Origin: an uncultured Sulfitobacter sp.
GTDB lineage: Bacteria > Pseudomonadota > Alphaproteobacteria > Rhodobacterales > Rhodobacteraceae
Reading direction: 5' to 3'
DNA length: 64,000 nt
Assembly (NCBI GenBank): GCA_947502265.1
Contig: CANMZB010000009.1
Span: 62,001 to 126,000, forward strand
Shown here piece after piece: positions 1 through 8,340 of this stretch (the first letter of the stretch is position 1; each line of letters begins with the position of its first letter). Both the position numbers and the translations under genes were made by a program. The notes under the pieces are model-generated. The model made no database searches. It saw nothing but the letters and a program-made list of their open reading frames with translations, and had not been told where the DNA came from.

Positions 1-268
1 CATCGCAGGCTATGACAGCGGCCATGGCGGCAAGCCGGCGCCGGGGCAGCTTTTGGCGTTTGCGCAGGCGGTTGATCTGCGCCCCGCGCAAATTGTGATG
101 GTCGGAGACAGCACCCATGACCTCCAAGCAGGCCGCGCTGCGGGGATGCGCACGATCGCCGTGTTGACAGGGGCGGCACAAGCCGCGGATCTGGCACCGC
201 TGGCGGATGTGGTCCTGAACAATATCGGCGGGATTCCGGCATGGCTTGATGCGCAGACCGCAAGCTGA
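1..268 (+). CDS. HAD-family phosphatase, C-terminal part (partial)
   Basis: The reading frame is open from base 2 and ends at a TGA at 266-268, so only the last 88 or so residues are present and the start lies outside the window. The fragment holds the C-terminal HAD motifs: a Lys-Pro near the beginning (GGKPAPG), then the acidic motif IV in MVGDSTHDLQAG, which binds Mg2+ in phosphoglycolate phosphatase-like enzymes. This points to a cytoplasmic HAD hydrolase of the Gph/phosphatase subfamily. The substrate cannot be told from this fragment. It is separated by 92 bases from the methyltransferase downstream and may be unrelated to it. Confidence 0.8.
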   Translation, partial: IAGYDSGHGGKPAPGQLLAFAQAVDLRPAQIVMVGDSTHDLQAGRAAGMRTIAVLTGAAQAADLAPLADVVLNNIGGIPAWLDAQTAS

Positions 269-334
269 ATCCCGAAAAGCGACCGAATCCGTCGCAAACG
301 GAGAGGTCGTGCACCACCGCTTGAGGTTTTCTGG

Positions 335-349
335 TCGGGTAAAGCCCGA
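335..349 (+). promoter_or_regulatory. Small hairpin next to the Shine-Dalgarno of the MttB-like gene
   Basis: TCGGG (335-339) pairs with CCCGA (345-349) across a TAAAG loop. The stem directly abuts the GGAGAG ribosome-binding site that precedes the ATG at 361. It could modulate initiation, but five base pairs can arise by chance and I do not match it to a known riboswitch. Confidence 0.2.
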
Positions 350-360
350 GGAGAGCAGCG

Positions 361-1920
361 ATGAGCGCAGATCCCAGACGCCGAACCCGCCGGGGTGGCC
401 GTGCCGGGGCCAAGACGCGCAGGGGCACCTGCGTGATCGCGCAGATGCCGTGGAACCCGCCGGTCAACATTGATCGCCCGACAGAGCCACTAGGCGCCGA
501 AGGAGTCGCGGCGATCCACGATGGCGCAATGCGCATCCTCGAAGAAATCGGGATCGAGTTTCTGAACCACGAAGCGCTGGAGATCCTGCGCAAGGCGGGC
601 TGTATCGTCAACGGTGAAAATGTCCGCATGGGGCGCGAGATGGTGATGGAGTATATCGCCATGGCCCCGTCTGAATTCACGCTCACCCCGCGCAATCCTG
701 ACCGTAAAATCACCATTGGCGGCAAGAATCTGGTTTTTGGCAACGTTTCCTCACCGCCGAACTATTGGGATATGGCGCTGGGCCGCAAGGTGCCCGGTAC
801 GCGCGCGATGTGCCGCGATCTGCTGAAACTTACGCAGTATTTCAACTGTATCCACTTTGCAGGCGGTTATCCGGTCGAGCCGGTGGATCTGCATGCCTCG
901 GTGCGTCACCTCGACGTGCTGTATGACAAGCTGACGCTTACGGACAAGGTGATGCACGCCTATAGCCTTGGCAAGGAGCGGGTGGAGGACGTGATGGAGA
1001 TGGTCCGCATCTCTGGCGGCTGGACGCATGAGGAATTCGAGGCCAGCCCGAAGATGTACACCAACATCAATTCGACCTCGCCTTTGAAACATGACGTTCC
1101 CATGCTGGACGGCTGGATGCGCATGGCGCGGCGCAATCAGGGGCTGGTGGTGACGCCTTTCACGCTTGCCGGTGCGATGGCCCCCGTCACCATGGCAGGG
1201 GCGGTGGCGCAATCGCTGGCCGAAGCGCTGTGTGCGGTGGTGTTGGCGCAGATCATCCGCCCCGGTGCGGCGGTGGCGGTTGGTACGTTTACCTCCAACG
1301 TGGATATGAAAACCGGCGCGCCCGCCTTTGGCACGCCGGAATACATGCGTGCGACGCAGATGACAGGACAACTGTGCCGGTTTTACGATCTGCCGATGCG
1401 ATCGTCCGGTGTTTGTGCCGCCAATGTGCCGGATGGCCAAGCAATGTGGGAGACATCAAACAGCCTGTGGGCGGCGGTCCAGTCGGGGACCAACATGGTT
1501 TATCACGCGGCGGGCTGGCTCGAAGGCGGGTTGATCGCGTCGCCCGAAAAATTCATCATGGATTGCGAGATTTTGCAGCAAATCCAACGCTATATGGATC
1601 CGCTCATCTGTGCCACCGGTCCGGACGAAATTGCGCTGGACGCGATCAAATCCGTCGGTAAAAAAGGCCATTTCTTTGGCATCCAGCACACGCAGGACCG
1701 CTATACCACTGCATTCTACCAGCCGTTCCTTAGCGATTGGACCAATTACGAGGGCTGGGAAGTGGCTGGCGGCATCTGGACGCAGGAGCGTGCGCATCAC
1801 ATGTTCAAGGAAATTGTCGCCAGCTTTGAAGAACCGCCGATGGACGTGGCGATCCGGCAGGAGCTTGCCGCGTTTGTGGAAAGGCGCAAAGCCGAAGGGG
1901 GCGCGCCAACAGATTATTAA
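361..1920 (+). CDS. MttB-family (trimethylamine methyltransferase-like) corrinoid protein methyltransferase, non-pyrrolysine type
   Basis: This 519-residue protein has the MttB superfamily layout: a basic N-terminus (RRTRRGGRAG), the ILEEIGIEFLNHEA start of the fold, and a long TIM-barrel region with segments such as GGYPVEPVD and NSTSPLKHD. Family members move a methyl group from a quaternary or tertiary amine (trimethylamine, glycine betaine and similar) to a corrinoid protein. The frame reads through with no internal TAG, so it belongs to the non-pyrrolysine branch, where substrates are varied and often unknown. The ATG at 361 follows GAGGAGAG and is preferred to the internal ATG at 448 because homologues share the basic N-terminus. 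No corrinoid protein or reactivase gene is adjacent, so its partner must be encoded elsewhere. Confidence 0.85.
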   Translation: MSADPRRRTRRGGRAGAKTRRGTCVIAQMPWNPPVNIDRPTEPLGAEGVAAIHDGAMRILEEIGIEFLNHEALEILRKAGCIVNGENVRMGREMVMEYIAMAPSEFTLTPRNPDRKITIGGKNLVFGNVSSPPNYWDMALGRKVPGTRAMCRDLLKLTQYFNCIHFAGGYPVEPVDLHASVRHLDVLYDKLTLTDKVMHAYSLGKERVEDVMEMVRISGGWTHEEFEASPKMYTNINSTSPLKHDVPMLDGWMRMARRNQGLVVTPFTLAGAMAPVTMAGAVAQSLAEALCAVVLAQIIRPGAAVAVGTFTSNVDMKTGAPAFGTPEYMRATQMTGQLCRFYDLPMRSSGVCAANVPDGQAMWETSNSLWAAVQSGTNMVYHAAGWLEGGLIASPEKFIMDCEILQQIQRYMDPLICATGPDEIALDAIKSVGKKGHFFGIQHTQDRYTTAFYQPFLSDWTNYEGWEVAGGIWTQERAHHMFKEIVASFEEPPMDVAIRQELAAFVERRKAEGGAPTDY

Positions 1921-2008
1921 CCACCTTGGCATCTTTGCCGGAGCAATTAGCCGCTTGTTAATGCGAAACCGCCAACACTGGCGCATAAGCAGGCCACAAG
2001 AGGTTGAT

Positions 2009-2596
2009 ATGCACGGGCTGATCCTTCGCAGTATCCAGAATTATATGTGTGACAGTTATGGCCGCAATGCGTGGTTGCAGGTGGCCGCGCGTGCGGTGCC
2101 GGAGCATCCTGATTTCGAGGCGATGCTCAGCTATGATGATGCGCTGGCTCCTGCGGTGCTCGATGCGATGGGGGCGGTTCTGGGCCGACCCCGCTCCGAG
2201 GTGATGGAAGATATCGGCACTTATCTGGTCTCCCACCCGAAAACAGAAGCCGTGCGGCGACTGCTGCGGTTTGGTGGTGTGAATTTCGAGGATTTTCTAC
2301 ACTCGCTTGACGATATGCCCGACCGCGCGCGCATGGCTGTCTCCGATCTCCACCTGCCCGCAATCGAACTGCACGAGCATGATGACGGCCGCTACAGTCT
2401 GATCTGTGACAGCCCGCTGGCGGACTTTGGTTATTTGATGATGGGTGTCTTGCGGGTTATGGCCGATGATTACGGCGCGCTGGCGCTGCTTGATCACGCC
2501 GGGCGCAGCTCGGGGCGCGAGACTGTGAACATCCAGTTGATCGAACGGGATTATGCCGACGGTCGTACATTTGAATTGGGGGCGCGCGCATTATGA
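2009..2596 (+). CDS. H-NOX (HNOB) domain protein lacking the usual heme-ligating His
   Basis: The 195-residue protein opens with the H-NOX signature MHGLILRSIQNYMCDSYG and keeps the alpha/beta layout and length of stand-alone bacterial H-NOX sensors, which bind NO through a histidine-ligated heme. The helix that normally carries the proximal His (consensus L-D-x-x-H) reads LDDMPDR here, putting Pro104 at the His position. The YxSxR heme-propionate motif is also not intact: the corresponding stretch reads ICDSPLADFG. The ATG at 2009 is chosen because it begins the domain exactly; the frame extends upstream without a better start. The stop overlaps the start of the next gene (ATGA, 2593-2596), so the two are translationally coupled and probably form a sensor/effector pair. 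Whether heme is bound is uncertain. Confidence 0.85.
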   Translation: MHGLILRSIQNYMCDSYGRNAWLQVAARAVPEHPDFEAMLSYDDALAPAVLDAMGAVLGRPRSEVMEDIGTYLVSHPKTEAVRRLLRFGGVNFEDFLHSLDDMPDRARMAVSDLHLPAIELHEHDDGRYSLICDSPLADFGYLMMGVLRVMADDYGALALLDHAGRSSGRETVNIQLIERDYADGRTFELGARAL

Positions 2597-3636
2597 AGGT
2601 CGTGAGCAAACTCCAGATGCCTGCCTGCGATGTGCTGGACGTGCTGTGCCCCATGCATCTGCAAATTGATGCGCAGGGCCTGATTTGCCGTGCGGGACCG
2701 ACGATTCGGAAACTGCGCCCTGATGTGTCTCTGACGGGGCGCGCGTTTCTGGACGCTTTTGCCGTCTCGCGCCCGCGCGGGATCACAACGATAGACAGCC
2801 TGTGGAAAGCCGAAAACGTCAAGCTGCACCTGAGCATGGCTGGGCAACCGCCAGCGCAGCTTAAAGGGGTGATGGTGCCGGACGGGAAGGGCGGGGTCAT
2901 CGTGAACCTGTCGTTCGGCATTTCAATACTTCAGGCCGTTAGCGACTATGCTCTGACCAACGCTGATTTTGCGGCAACCGATCTGGCGATTGAAATGCTC
3001 TATCTGGTAGAGGCGAAATCTGCCGCGATGGAGGCCTCGCGCAAGCTGAACCTGCGGTTGCAGGGGGCCAAGGTCGCCGCCGAGGAACAGGCGTTTACCG
3101 ACACGCTCACGGGGCTCGGCAACCGTCGCGCACTGGACCAGACGCTGGAGCGGATGATCGCGTCCGAGGTGGCCTTTGCGGTGATGCACATTGATCTGGA
3201 CTACTTCAAGGTCGTCAACGACACGCTGGGACACGCAGCAGGTGACCATGTATTACAGGTGGTCGCGCGCGCAATGATAGAAGAAACGCGTGCCTCGGAT
3301 ATTGTGGCACGCGTGGGTGGTGACGAGTTCACTGTCGTCCTTCCCGATGTGCGCGATATCGACATTCTGGAGCGGGTGGGACAGCGGATCATTGACCGAA
3401 TCGAGATGCCGATTTTCTTCAACGATACCGAATGCAAGATTTCCGCCAGCATCGGCACGGTCTGGATGCAGGCCAGCACGGCTATCAGCCGCGAAACGGT
3501 GCTGGAGGATGCGGATATCGCTCTTTACGCTTCCAAACACAAAGGGCGGGCCTGCCAGACGTTCTATACCCCCGAGTTGCGTGCGAGTGCCAACAGCGTC
3601 AAGCCGCCAATAGGGCGCGGGGAGCGCAAGGTTTGA
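2593..3636 (+). CDS. HNOBA-GGDEF diguanylate cyclase coupled to the H-NOX-like protein
   Basis: A 347-residue cytoplasmic protein. Residues about 12-165 match the heme-NO-binding-associated (HNOBA) domain, including the LQIDAQGLICRAGPTI strand and a region ending in a coiled-coil-like helix (VEAKSAAMEASRKLNLRLQ). Residues about 170-340 are a GGDEF domain starting at DTLTGLGNRRAL. The catalytic GGDEF is intact at 242-246, with an RASD product-inhibition site at 233-236, so it should make cyclic di-GMP and be feedback inhibited. The gene overlaps the upstream H-NOX-like gene by four bases. Known H-NOX/cyclase pairs couple NO to c-di-GMP and biofilm control. EPS and adhesin genes in the same window make that a reasonable but unproven output here. 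Confidence 0.9.
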   Translation: MKVVSKLQMPACDVLDVLCPMHLQIDAQGLICRAGPTIRKLRPDVSLTGRAFLDAFAVSRPRGITTIDSLWKAENVKLHLSMAGQPPAQLKGVMVPDGKGGVIVNLSFGISILQAVSDYALTNADFAATDLAIEMLYLVEAKSAAMEASRKLNLRLQGAKVAAEEQAFTDTLTGLGNRRALDQTLERMIASEVAFAVMHIDLDYFKVVNDTLGHAAGDHVLQVVARAMIEETRASDIVARVGGDEFTVVLPDVRDIDILERVGQRIIDRIEMPIFFNDTECKISASIGTVWMQASTAISRETVLEDADIALYASKHKGRACQTFYTPELRASANSVKPPIGRGERKV

Positions 3637-3712
3637 TTCCTTGACCGGCAAACAGGAACAATGATCTCGTAGAGCTGTAGACCGGCGCGCAGGGCTGACG
3701 TATGTACCTGCT

Positions 3713-4753
3713 ATGACCCGTGTATTTCCCCTGATTGGCCGCATCCGGCGCAGACTGGCCGAAGCGGCCCGCCGCCACAATTTCTCCCAGGCGCTGACGC
3801 GGATGTCTGGCCATGACGGCTTTGTGGTGCCGCAGGAGGCTGTGCTGGCCATCGTGCTGGTGCGCGACGGGGCTTATTATCTGGATGCGTTTTTTGATTA
3901 TTACCGCGCGCTCGGAATTACCCATTTCGCCTTCATCGACAACGGCTCGACCGATGACACCCTCGGGCGGCTGGCGCAGGAAAAAGGGGTTGTCGTGGAT
4001 CAGGCGCGGCTGCCGCTTGCGCAATACGAAGATTTGCTGCGCGCCCATCCCGCGCAAACTTATGGGCAGAACCGGTGGTGCCTTTATGTCGATATGGACG
4101 AGCAATTCGATTTTGAGGGGCGCGAGACGTACGGCCTGCCTGCTCTGCTGCGGTATCTCGAAGCGCGCGGCGACACGGCGTTAATGGCGCAGATGCTCGA
4201 AATGTTCCCCGACGTCCCGCTGCGCCAAACCCAGGAACTGACTTTTGAAGCGGCGTTGGAAGCATTCCGTTTCTACGACCTGCGCTGTATCAAGAGCCAT
4301 CTTTACCATTCGGCTGCCATCGGCTTTTCCGCACTGCTGCGTGACAACCGTGTGCCCGAAGGGGCGATGTTCAAATTCGGCGGTGTGCGCAAGCGCGTGT
4401 TCGGCGAAGATTGCTGTCTGACGAAACACCCGCTGGTCTTTAACGGTTCGCAGGTCACGCCCGCGCCGCATCCGCATCTGTCATCGGGTGTGCAGGTGTC
4501 GGATGTGCAAGCGGTGATCCGGCACTATAAATTTGCGGGCAATGTGATGGCGCGCGATGATGCCAGCGCGATATCCGGCGATCTGGCACATGGTGAGGAC
4601 ACAGCCCGTCTTGTGGTTTTGCGCGCGCAGCCTGATGCGACTCTCTATTCCGACGCCGCGCAATCCTGGGCGGGGCTTGGTCCACTTTACGCGGCGGGGT
4701 TTCTGGCGCCATCGGATGCCTACCGCGCCTTTCTTGCGGAGGAGGGTGCGTGA
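3713..4753 (+). CDS. Glycosyltransferase, GT2-like (Glyco_tranf_2_4 type)
   Basis: A 346-residue protein with the fold of the Glyco_tranf_2_4 group: VLVRDGAYYLDAFFDYY, then FIDNGSTDDT, then the metal-binding DMDEQFDF motif. Such proteins are cytoplasmic or membrane-associated and transfer a sugar from a nucleotide-sugar donor; donor and acceptor cannot be told from sequence. The ATG at 3713 has only a weak ribosome-binding site, and no stronger start is in frame nearby. The stop overlaps the GTG start of the next glycosyltransferase by four bases (GTGA, 4750-4753). It begins the polysaccharide locus after a 76-base gap from the cyclase. Confidence 0.8.
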   Translation: MTRVFPLIGRIRRRLAEAARRHNFSQALTRMSGHDGFVVPQEAVLAIVLVRDGAYYLDAFFDYYRALGITHFAFIDNGSTDDTLGRLAQEKGVVVDQARLPLAQYEDLLRAHPAQTYGQNRWCLYVDMDEQFDFEGRETYGLPALLRYLEARGDTALMAQMLEMFPDVPLRQTQELTFEAALEAFRFYDLRCIKSHLYHSAAIGFSALLRDNRVPEGAMFKFGGVRKRVFGEDCCLTKHPLVFNGSQVTPAPHPHLSSGVQVSDVQAVIRHYKFAGNVMARDDASAISGDLAHGEDTARLVVLRAQPDATLYSDAAQSWAGLGPLYAAGFLAPSDAYRAFLAEEGA

Positions 4754-5682
4754 GTGTTGCGGCTATTGTCATCGGGCGCAACGAAGGTGCGCGGTTGATC
4801 GCCTGCCTTGATGCGCTGGAAGGTGTCGCGCCGGTGATCTACGTTGACAGCGGCTCGACCGACGGGTCGGTGACCGCGGCGCAGACACGCGGCGCGCGGG
4901 TGGTGTCGCTGGACATGCAATTGCCGTTTACGGCGGCGCGCGCGCGCAATGCGGGGCTGGCGCATCTGCCGCAAGATGCCGGATTAGTGCAGTTTCTGGA
5001 TGGGGATTGCGTGATGCAGGCGGGGTGGCTGGATGCGGCGATGACCCATCTGGCCGCCCATCCCGAAACGGCGGTGGTGTGCGGGCGCAGGCGCGAAATG
5101 CATCCTGAAGCGTCGATTTACAACGCGCTTATTGATGCGGAGTGGGACACGCCCGTCGGGCAGGCGCGTGCCTGTGGTGGCGATGCCCTGATGCGGGTGG
5201 ATGCGCTGCGCGCTGTGGGTGGTTATCGTGACGACCTGATCGCGGGGGAGGAGCCGGAACTGTGTGTACGGCTCCGGCAGGCGGGTTGGAAAATCTGGCG
5301 GCTGGAGGCGGAAATGACCGCCCATGACGCACAAATTACCCGATTTTCACAGTGGTGGAGACGGTCCATGCGTGCGGGCCATGCATTTGCCGAAGGGGCT
5401 GCCTTGCATGGGGGGGCGCCCGAACGGCATTGGGTCCGCGAGACGCAGCGCGCGCTGCTTTGGGGTGCTGCCCTGCCTTTGGTGCTGATCGTCGCGGCGC
5501 TGCTGATCAGCCCGTGGGTGCTGTTGATCTATCCGTTACAAGTGCTGCGCCTGTCGCCGCGTGGCACGCCGATGTGGGCATTTTTCACGGTGTTGGGCAA
5601 GATCCCCGAGGCGCTGGGCGCGTTATGGTATTATTGGCGGCGGCTGCGCGGCGGGCAAATCCGGCTGATCGAATACAAATGA
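4750..5682 (+). CDS. Glycosyltransferase family 2 with C-terminal membrane segments
   Basis: The 310-residue protein starts at a GTG overlapping the previous stop. The GT-A core is clear: AAIVIGRNEGARL, YVDSGSTDGS, then a DGD metal motif in VQFLDGDCVMQAGW, and an acceptor-side GEEPELCVRLRQAGW motif. Residues about 233-268 form one or two hydrophobic membrane segments (WGAALPLVLIVAALLISPW). This is typical of membrane-anchored EPS glycosyltransferases acting on lipid-linked sugars at the inner face of the cytoplasmic membrane. It is convergent with the WecG-type gene, whose stop is immediately adjacent. The specific sugar is unknown. Confidence 0.88.
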   Translation: MSVAAIVIGRNEGARLIACLDALEGVAPVIYVDSGSTDGSVTAAQTRGARVVSLDMQLPFTAARARNAGLAHLPQDAGLVQFLDGDCVMQAGWLDAAMTHLAAHPETAVVCGRRREMHPEASIYNALIDAEWDTPVGQARACGGDALMRVDALRAVGGYRDDLIAGEEPELCVRLRQAGWKIWRLEAEMTAHDAQITRFSQWWRRSMRAGHAFAEGAALHGGAPERHWVRETQRALLWGAALPLVLIVAALLISPWVLLIYPLQVLRLSPRGTPMWAFFTVLGKIPEALGALWYYWRRLRGGQIRLIEYK

Positions 5683-6429
5683 TCAGCGCTGGCGCAGCGC
5701 TTGTATTGTGAGGCCGGGCAAGATCGCGAAACATCTGGCATAACGCGGCACCATGCGGCGCGGGCTTTGCAGTGTGCGCCACAACCATTCGAGCGCCAGA
5801 ATGCGCATGATCTTGGGCGCGCGCACCTGATGACCCGACAGGAAATCCAGCCCCGCCCCGATCGACGCAAAGCCGACCGAAGGACAATGCGCCCGCGCGT
5901 AGGCCGCGAAAATCTCCTGCTTGGGTGCGCCGAGCGCCAGAAAGCACAGCCGCGCGCCGCTTTGGTTCAGTTTGGCACAGATGGTGTCGGCCTCCGCGCC
6001 GTGCGGGTCAAAGCCGTAGGCGGGGGCAAAGCACAGCGCGACGTCCAGCCCCGGCACACGTGCCTCCATCGCGGATTTCGCGCCCGCAAGCGCAGCATCA
6101 GAACTGCCGACCAAGGCAACAGGCACGCCCGCCTGCGCCGCAAGCGTAGCCAGCGGCAGCACCAGATCAGAGCCGGGCAACACATCCAGCGGCTGGCCTG
6201 CGAGTTTCGACAACCAGCCCACCGGACGGCCATCGGCCACGACCAGATCATGCGCGCGGTAGGCCGCTGCAAATGCTTCATCAGAGGGCAGTTTAGTCAG
6301 ATGGTCGAGGTTAAGTGTCGCCAGCGCGAATCCCTGTTTTTCTTCAAACCGGGTTTGCACTTCGTGAAACAATGCCGCGCGCGAGGCGATATTGACCTCG
6401 ATAGCGGAACGCCCTTTGCCAAACTTCAT
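5683..6429 (-). CDS. WecG/TagA/CpsF-family glycosyltransferase
   Basis: About 248 residues beginning MKFGKGRSAIEVN; an alternative GTG start at 6453 would add eight residues. The family's signatures are present in order: ATLNLDHL, LVVADGRPVGW, a nucleotide-binding GSSDAAL, FLALGAPKQE, and the C-terminal GAGLDFLSG followed by a basic Trp-rich stretch (EWLWRTLQSPRR). Members (WecG, TagA, CpsF) transfer ManNAcA, ManNAc or glucose-type residues to a lipid-linked acceptor during polysaccharide repeat-unit synthesis. The gene runs opposite to its neighbours and shares the 6430-6619 region with the divergent polymerase gene, which probably holds divergent promoters. Confidence 0.92.
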   Translation of the reverse strand: MKFGKGRSAIEVNIASRAALFHEVQTRFEEKQGFALATLNLDHLTKLPSDEAFAAAYRAHDLVVADGRPVGWLSKLAGQPLDVLPGSDLVLPLATLAAQAGVPVALVGSSDAALAGAKSAMEARVPGLDVALCFAPAYGFDPHGAEADTICAKLNQSGARLCFLALGAPKQEIFAAYARAHCPSVGFASIGAGLDFLSGHQVRAPKIMRILALEWLWRTLQSPRRMVPRYARCFAILPGLTIQALRQR

Positions 6430-6619
6430 GGCATTGTCTTGCGCGTTTGCCACAGGGTGTGGGGTCGATTAGGGTGATTATTGGTCAATTTATCTTGCCA
6501 TTTCAATAGACTGGTCTGATTTCCGGGCGACGGACCGCCGGGTTCGGGCGAATCTATCGTGATGACAGCTGCCTGCCTAGAGTGTATTTCAACGTATCCC
6601 TGTGCACCGAAGGACACCG

Positions 6620-8080
6620 ATGCCCAACGCCATTGCCTATCTGATGTTGATGATCTGGCCTGCGGTCTGCCTTGTGCTGTTCCGCACGCTCAAGGTCGAG
6701 CGGGCGCTGATCTGGTCGGTGCTGGGCGGTTATCTGCTGCTGCCGCCATTGGCAGAGTTCAACCTGCCGCTGGTGCCTGCGCTGGACAAAGTGTCCATTC
6801 CGAACCTGAGCATTCTGGCGATCCTTGTTCTGGGAACGGCGCATAAAGTGCGGCTTTGGCCTGACAGCCGCGCGGCGCGGTTTCTGGCGGTGGGGTTGGT
6901 ATTATGTGCGGTGCCGACGGTGCTGACAAACCGCGAGCCGATCTTTTTCGAAGTGCTGCGCGATGCGGACCCGATCATGTTTATTGTGGATGCGTTGCCG
7001 GGGCAGTCGATTCGCGATATCGGCTCGGTCCTGATTGCGCAGATCCTGACGATCGTGCCATTCCTGCTGGCGCGACAGTTTTTGAGCAGTGATGAGGGGT
7101 TGCGCGAAATCCTGCTGGCGTTGACGGTTGGCGCCGTTGCCTATTCGATCCCGTCATTGATCGAAATCCGGCTGTCACCGCAAACGAATATCTGGGTGTA
7201 CGGGTTTTTCCAGCACAGTTTCGAGCAGACAATGCGCGCGGGCGGCTATCGGCCCATCGTTTTCCTGCCACACGGTCTTTGGCTTGCGCTTTTTGTCTGC
7301 ACAGCTGTGCTTGCGGCGGCGGCGCTGGCGCGGGCAACGCCCTTGGTGCATCGCTGGAAGGCAGTGTTGTGGACGGTGTATCTGCTGGGGTTTCTTGTGT
7401 TGTGCAAAAGTGCGGCGTCGATCGCTTATGGCATTGTGTTGCTACCGGTGGTGTTCTTTCTTCCGCAGCGCGGACAGATCCTGCTGGCGGCGGCATTTGC
7501 GCTGGTGGCTGTGACCTACCCGATGTTGCGCAACGTGGGCGCGGTCCCCACAGACAGGATTGTCGCGCAGGTCGAACAGATCAATCCCGCGCGCGCGCAA
7601 TCGCTTGAATACCGCTTTGATAATGAAACCCAACTGCTTGTGCGGGCAGCACAAAAGCCGCTTTTTGGGTGGAGCGGTTGGGGCCGCAGCCTGATCCGCG
7701 ATTCCGAGGACGGGGAGATATTGTCGATCCCGGATGGCCGCTGGATCATCGTGTTCGGCACCTTCGGCTGGCTGGGGTATCTGGCCGAGTTCGGTCTTTT
7801 GGCGCTTCCTCTGGTGCTTATGGCGCGTGCTGTGCTTGGGCGTCGCGACGTTGGATTGTCGCCCTATATCGGTGCGGCTTCCCTGATTCTGGGCATCACA
7901 ATGGTTGATATGCTGCTGAATGCGACGCTGACGCCGATGACATGGCTCGTTGCCGGAGCCGTGCTGGGCTATGCTGAGCGGCTGAACCCGCGCGCGGCGA
8001 TGGTGCCGCGCCATGCCCTGCGCCGGGCCCCGGTTATGGGCGGGCAGGGAACAGGTGCGCGGGGCCGCTCGTTACCCTGA
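6620..8080 (+). CDS. Polysaccharide polymerase / O-antigen ligase-like membrane protein (Wzy-like)
   Basis: About 486 residues, strongly hydrophobic, with roughly ten or more predicted membrane segments (for example AYLMLMIWPAVCLVLF at the N-terminus, ALFVCTAVLAAAALA and LPLVLMARAVLG). A polar periplasmic stretch in the second half has the composition typical of Wzy/WaaL-type proteins, including FGWSGWGRS. ATG 6620 follows AAGGACACCG and is preferred over an in-frame GTG at 6602. Sequence within this class is poorly conserved, so the call rests on topology, size and position among EPS genes. It would join repeat units at the periplasmic face of the inner membrane. An oligosaccharide ligase is the main alternative. 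Confidence 0.7.
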   Translation: MPNAIAYLMLMIWPAVCLVLFRTLKVERALIWSVLGGYLLLPPLAEFNLPLVPALDKVSIPNLSILAILVLGTAHKVRLWPDSRAARFLAVGLVLCAVPTVLTNREPIFFEVLRDADPIMFIVDALPGQSIRDIGSVLIAQILTIVPFLLARQFLSSDEGLREILLALTVGAVAYSIPSLIEIRLSPQTNIWVYGFFQHSFEQTMRAGGYRPIVFLPHGLWLALFVCTAVLAAAALARATPLVHRWKAVLWTVYLLGFLVLCKSAASIAYGIVLLPVVFFLPQRGQILLAAAFALVAVTYPMLRNVGAVPTDRIVAQVEQINPARAQSLEYRFDNETQLLVRAAQKPLFGWSGWGRSLIRDSEDGEILSIPDGRWIIVFGTFGWLGYLAEFGLLALPLVLMARAVLGRRDVGLSPYIGAASLILGITMVDMLLNATLTPMTWLVAGAVLGYAERLNPRAAMVPRHALRRAPVMGGQGTGARGRSLP

Positions 8081-8340
8081 CCAAAGGGGGGGGGCGCGCA
8101 ACATGGTGCTATTTGTCCTCTGACAGTGGCAAGTTCAACGTGTTAAGCAGGGGAAACATGATACGCCTTCGCTTGGCGTGCATCTTGAAAAGACGGATTG
8201 TTGCCATGAAATTAACAGCATTGCCCCGTATAGCCGAGGCTGGACAATGGCATTTGCCTATTGAAGCCGATTGTTTTTGACTAAAATGCCATGAAGGCAC
8301 CTGCCTGCACATCGAAACGCAGGCCAAGGGGTGAGAAGAT

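Noticed and set aside
301..360. Leader of the MttB-like gene considered as a SAM-II, SAM/SAH or similar riboswitch
   Set aside because: I could not place the conserved core or pseudoknot of any of these classes; only a small hairpin is supported.
5701..6477. 258-codon plus-strand frame opposite the WecG-type gene
   Set aside because: It is the shadow of the well-supported minus-strand gene, with Arg/Gln-rich low-information sequence and no domain.
8109..8327. 72-codon minus-strand frame between the polymerase and PKS genes
   Set aside because: It faces the PKS start, has no ribosome-binding site or recognisable domain, and lies in the region expected to hold the PKS promoter.
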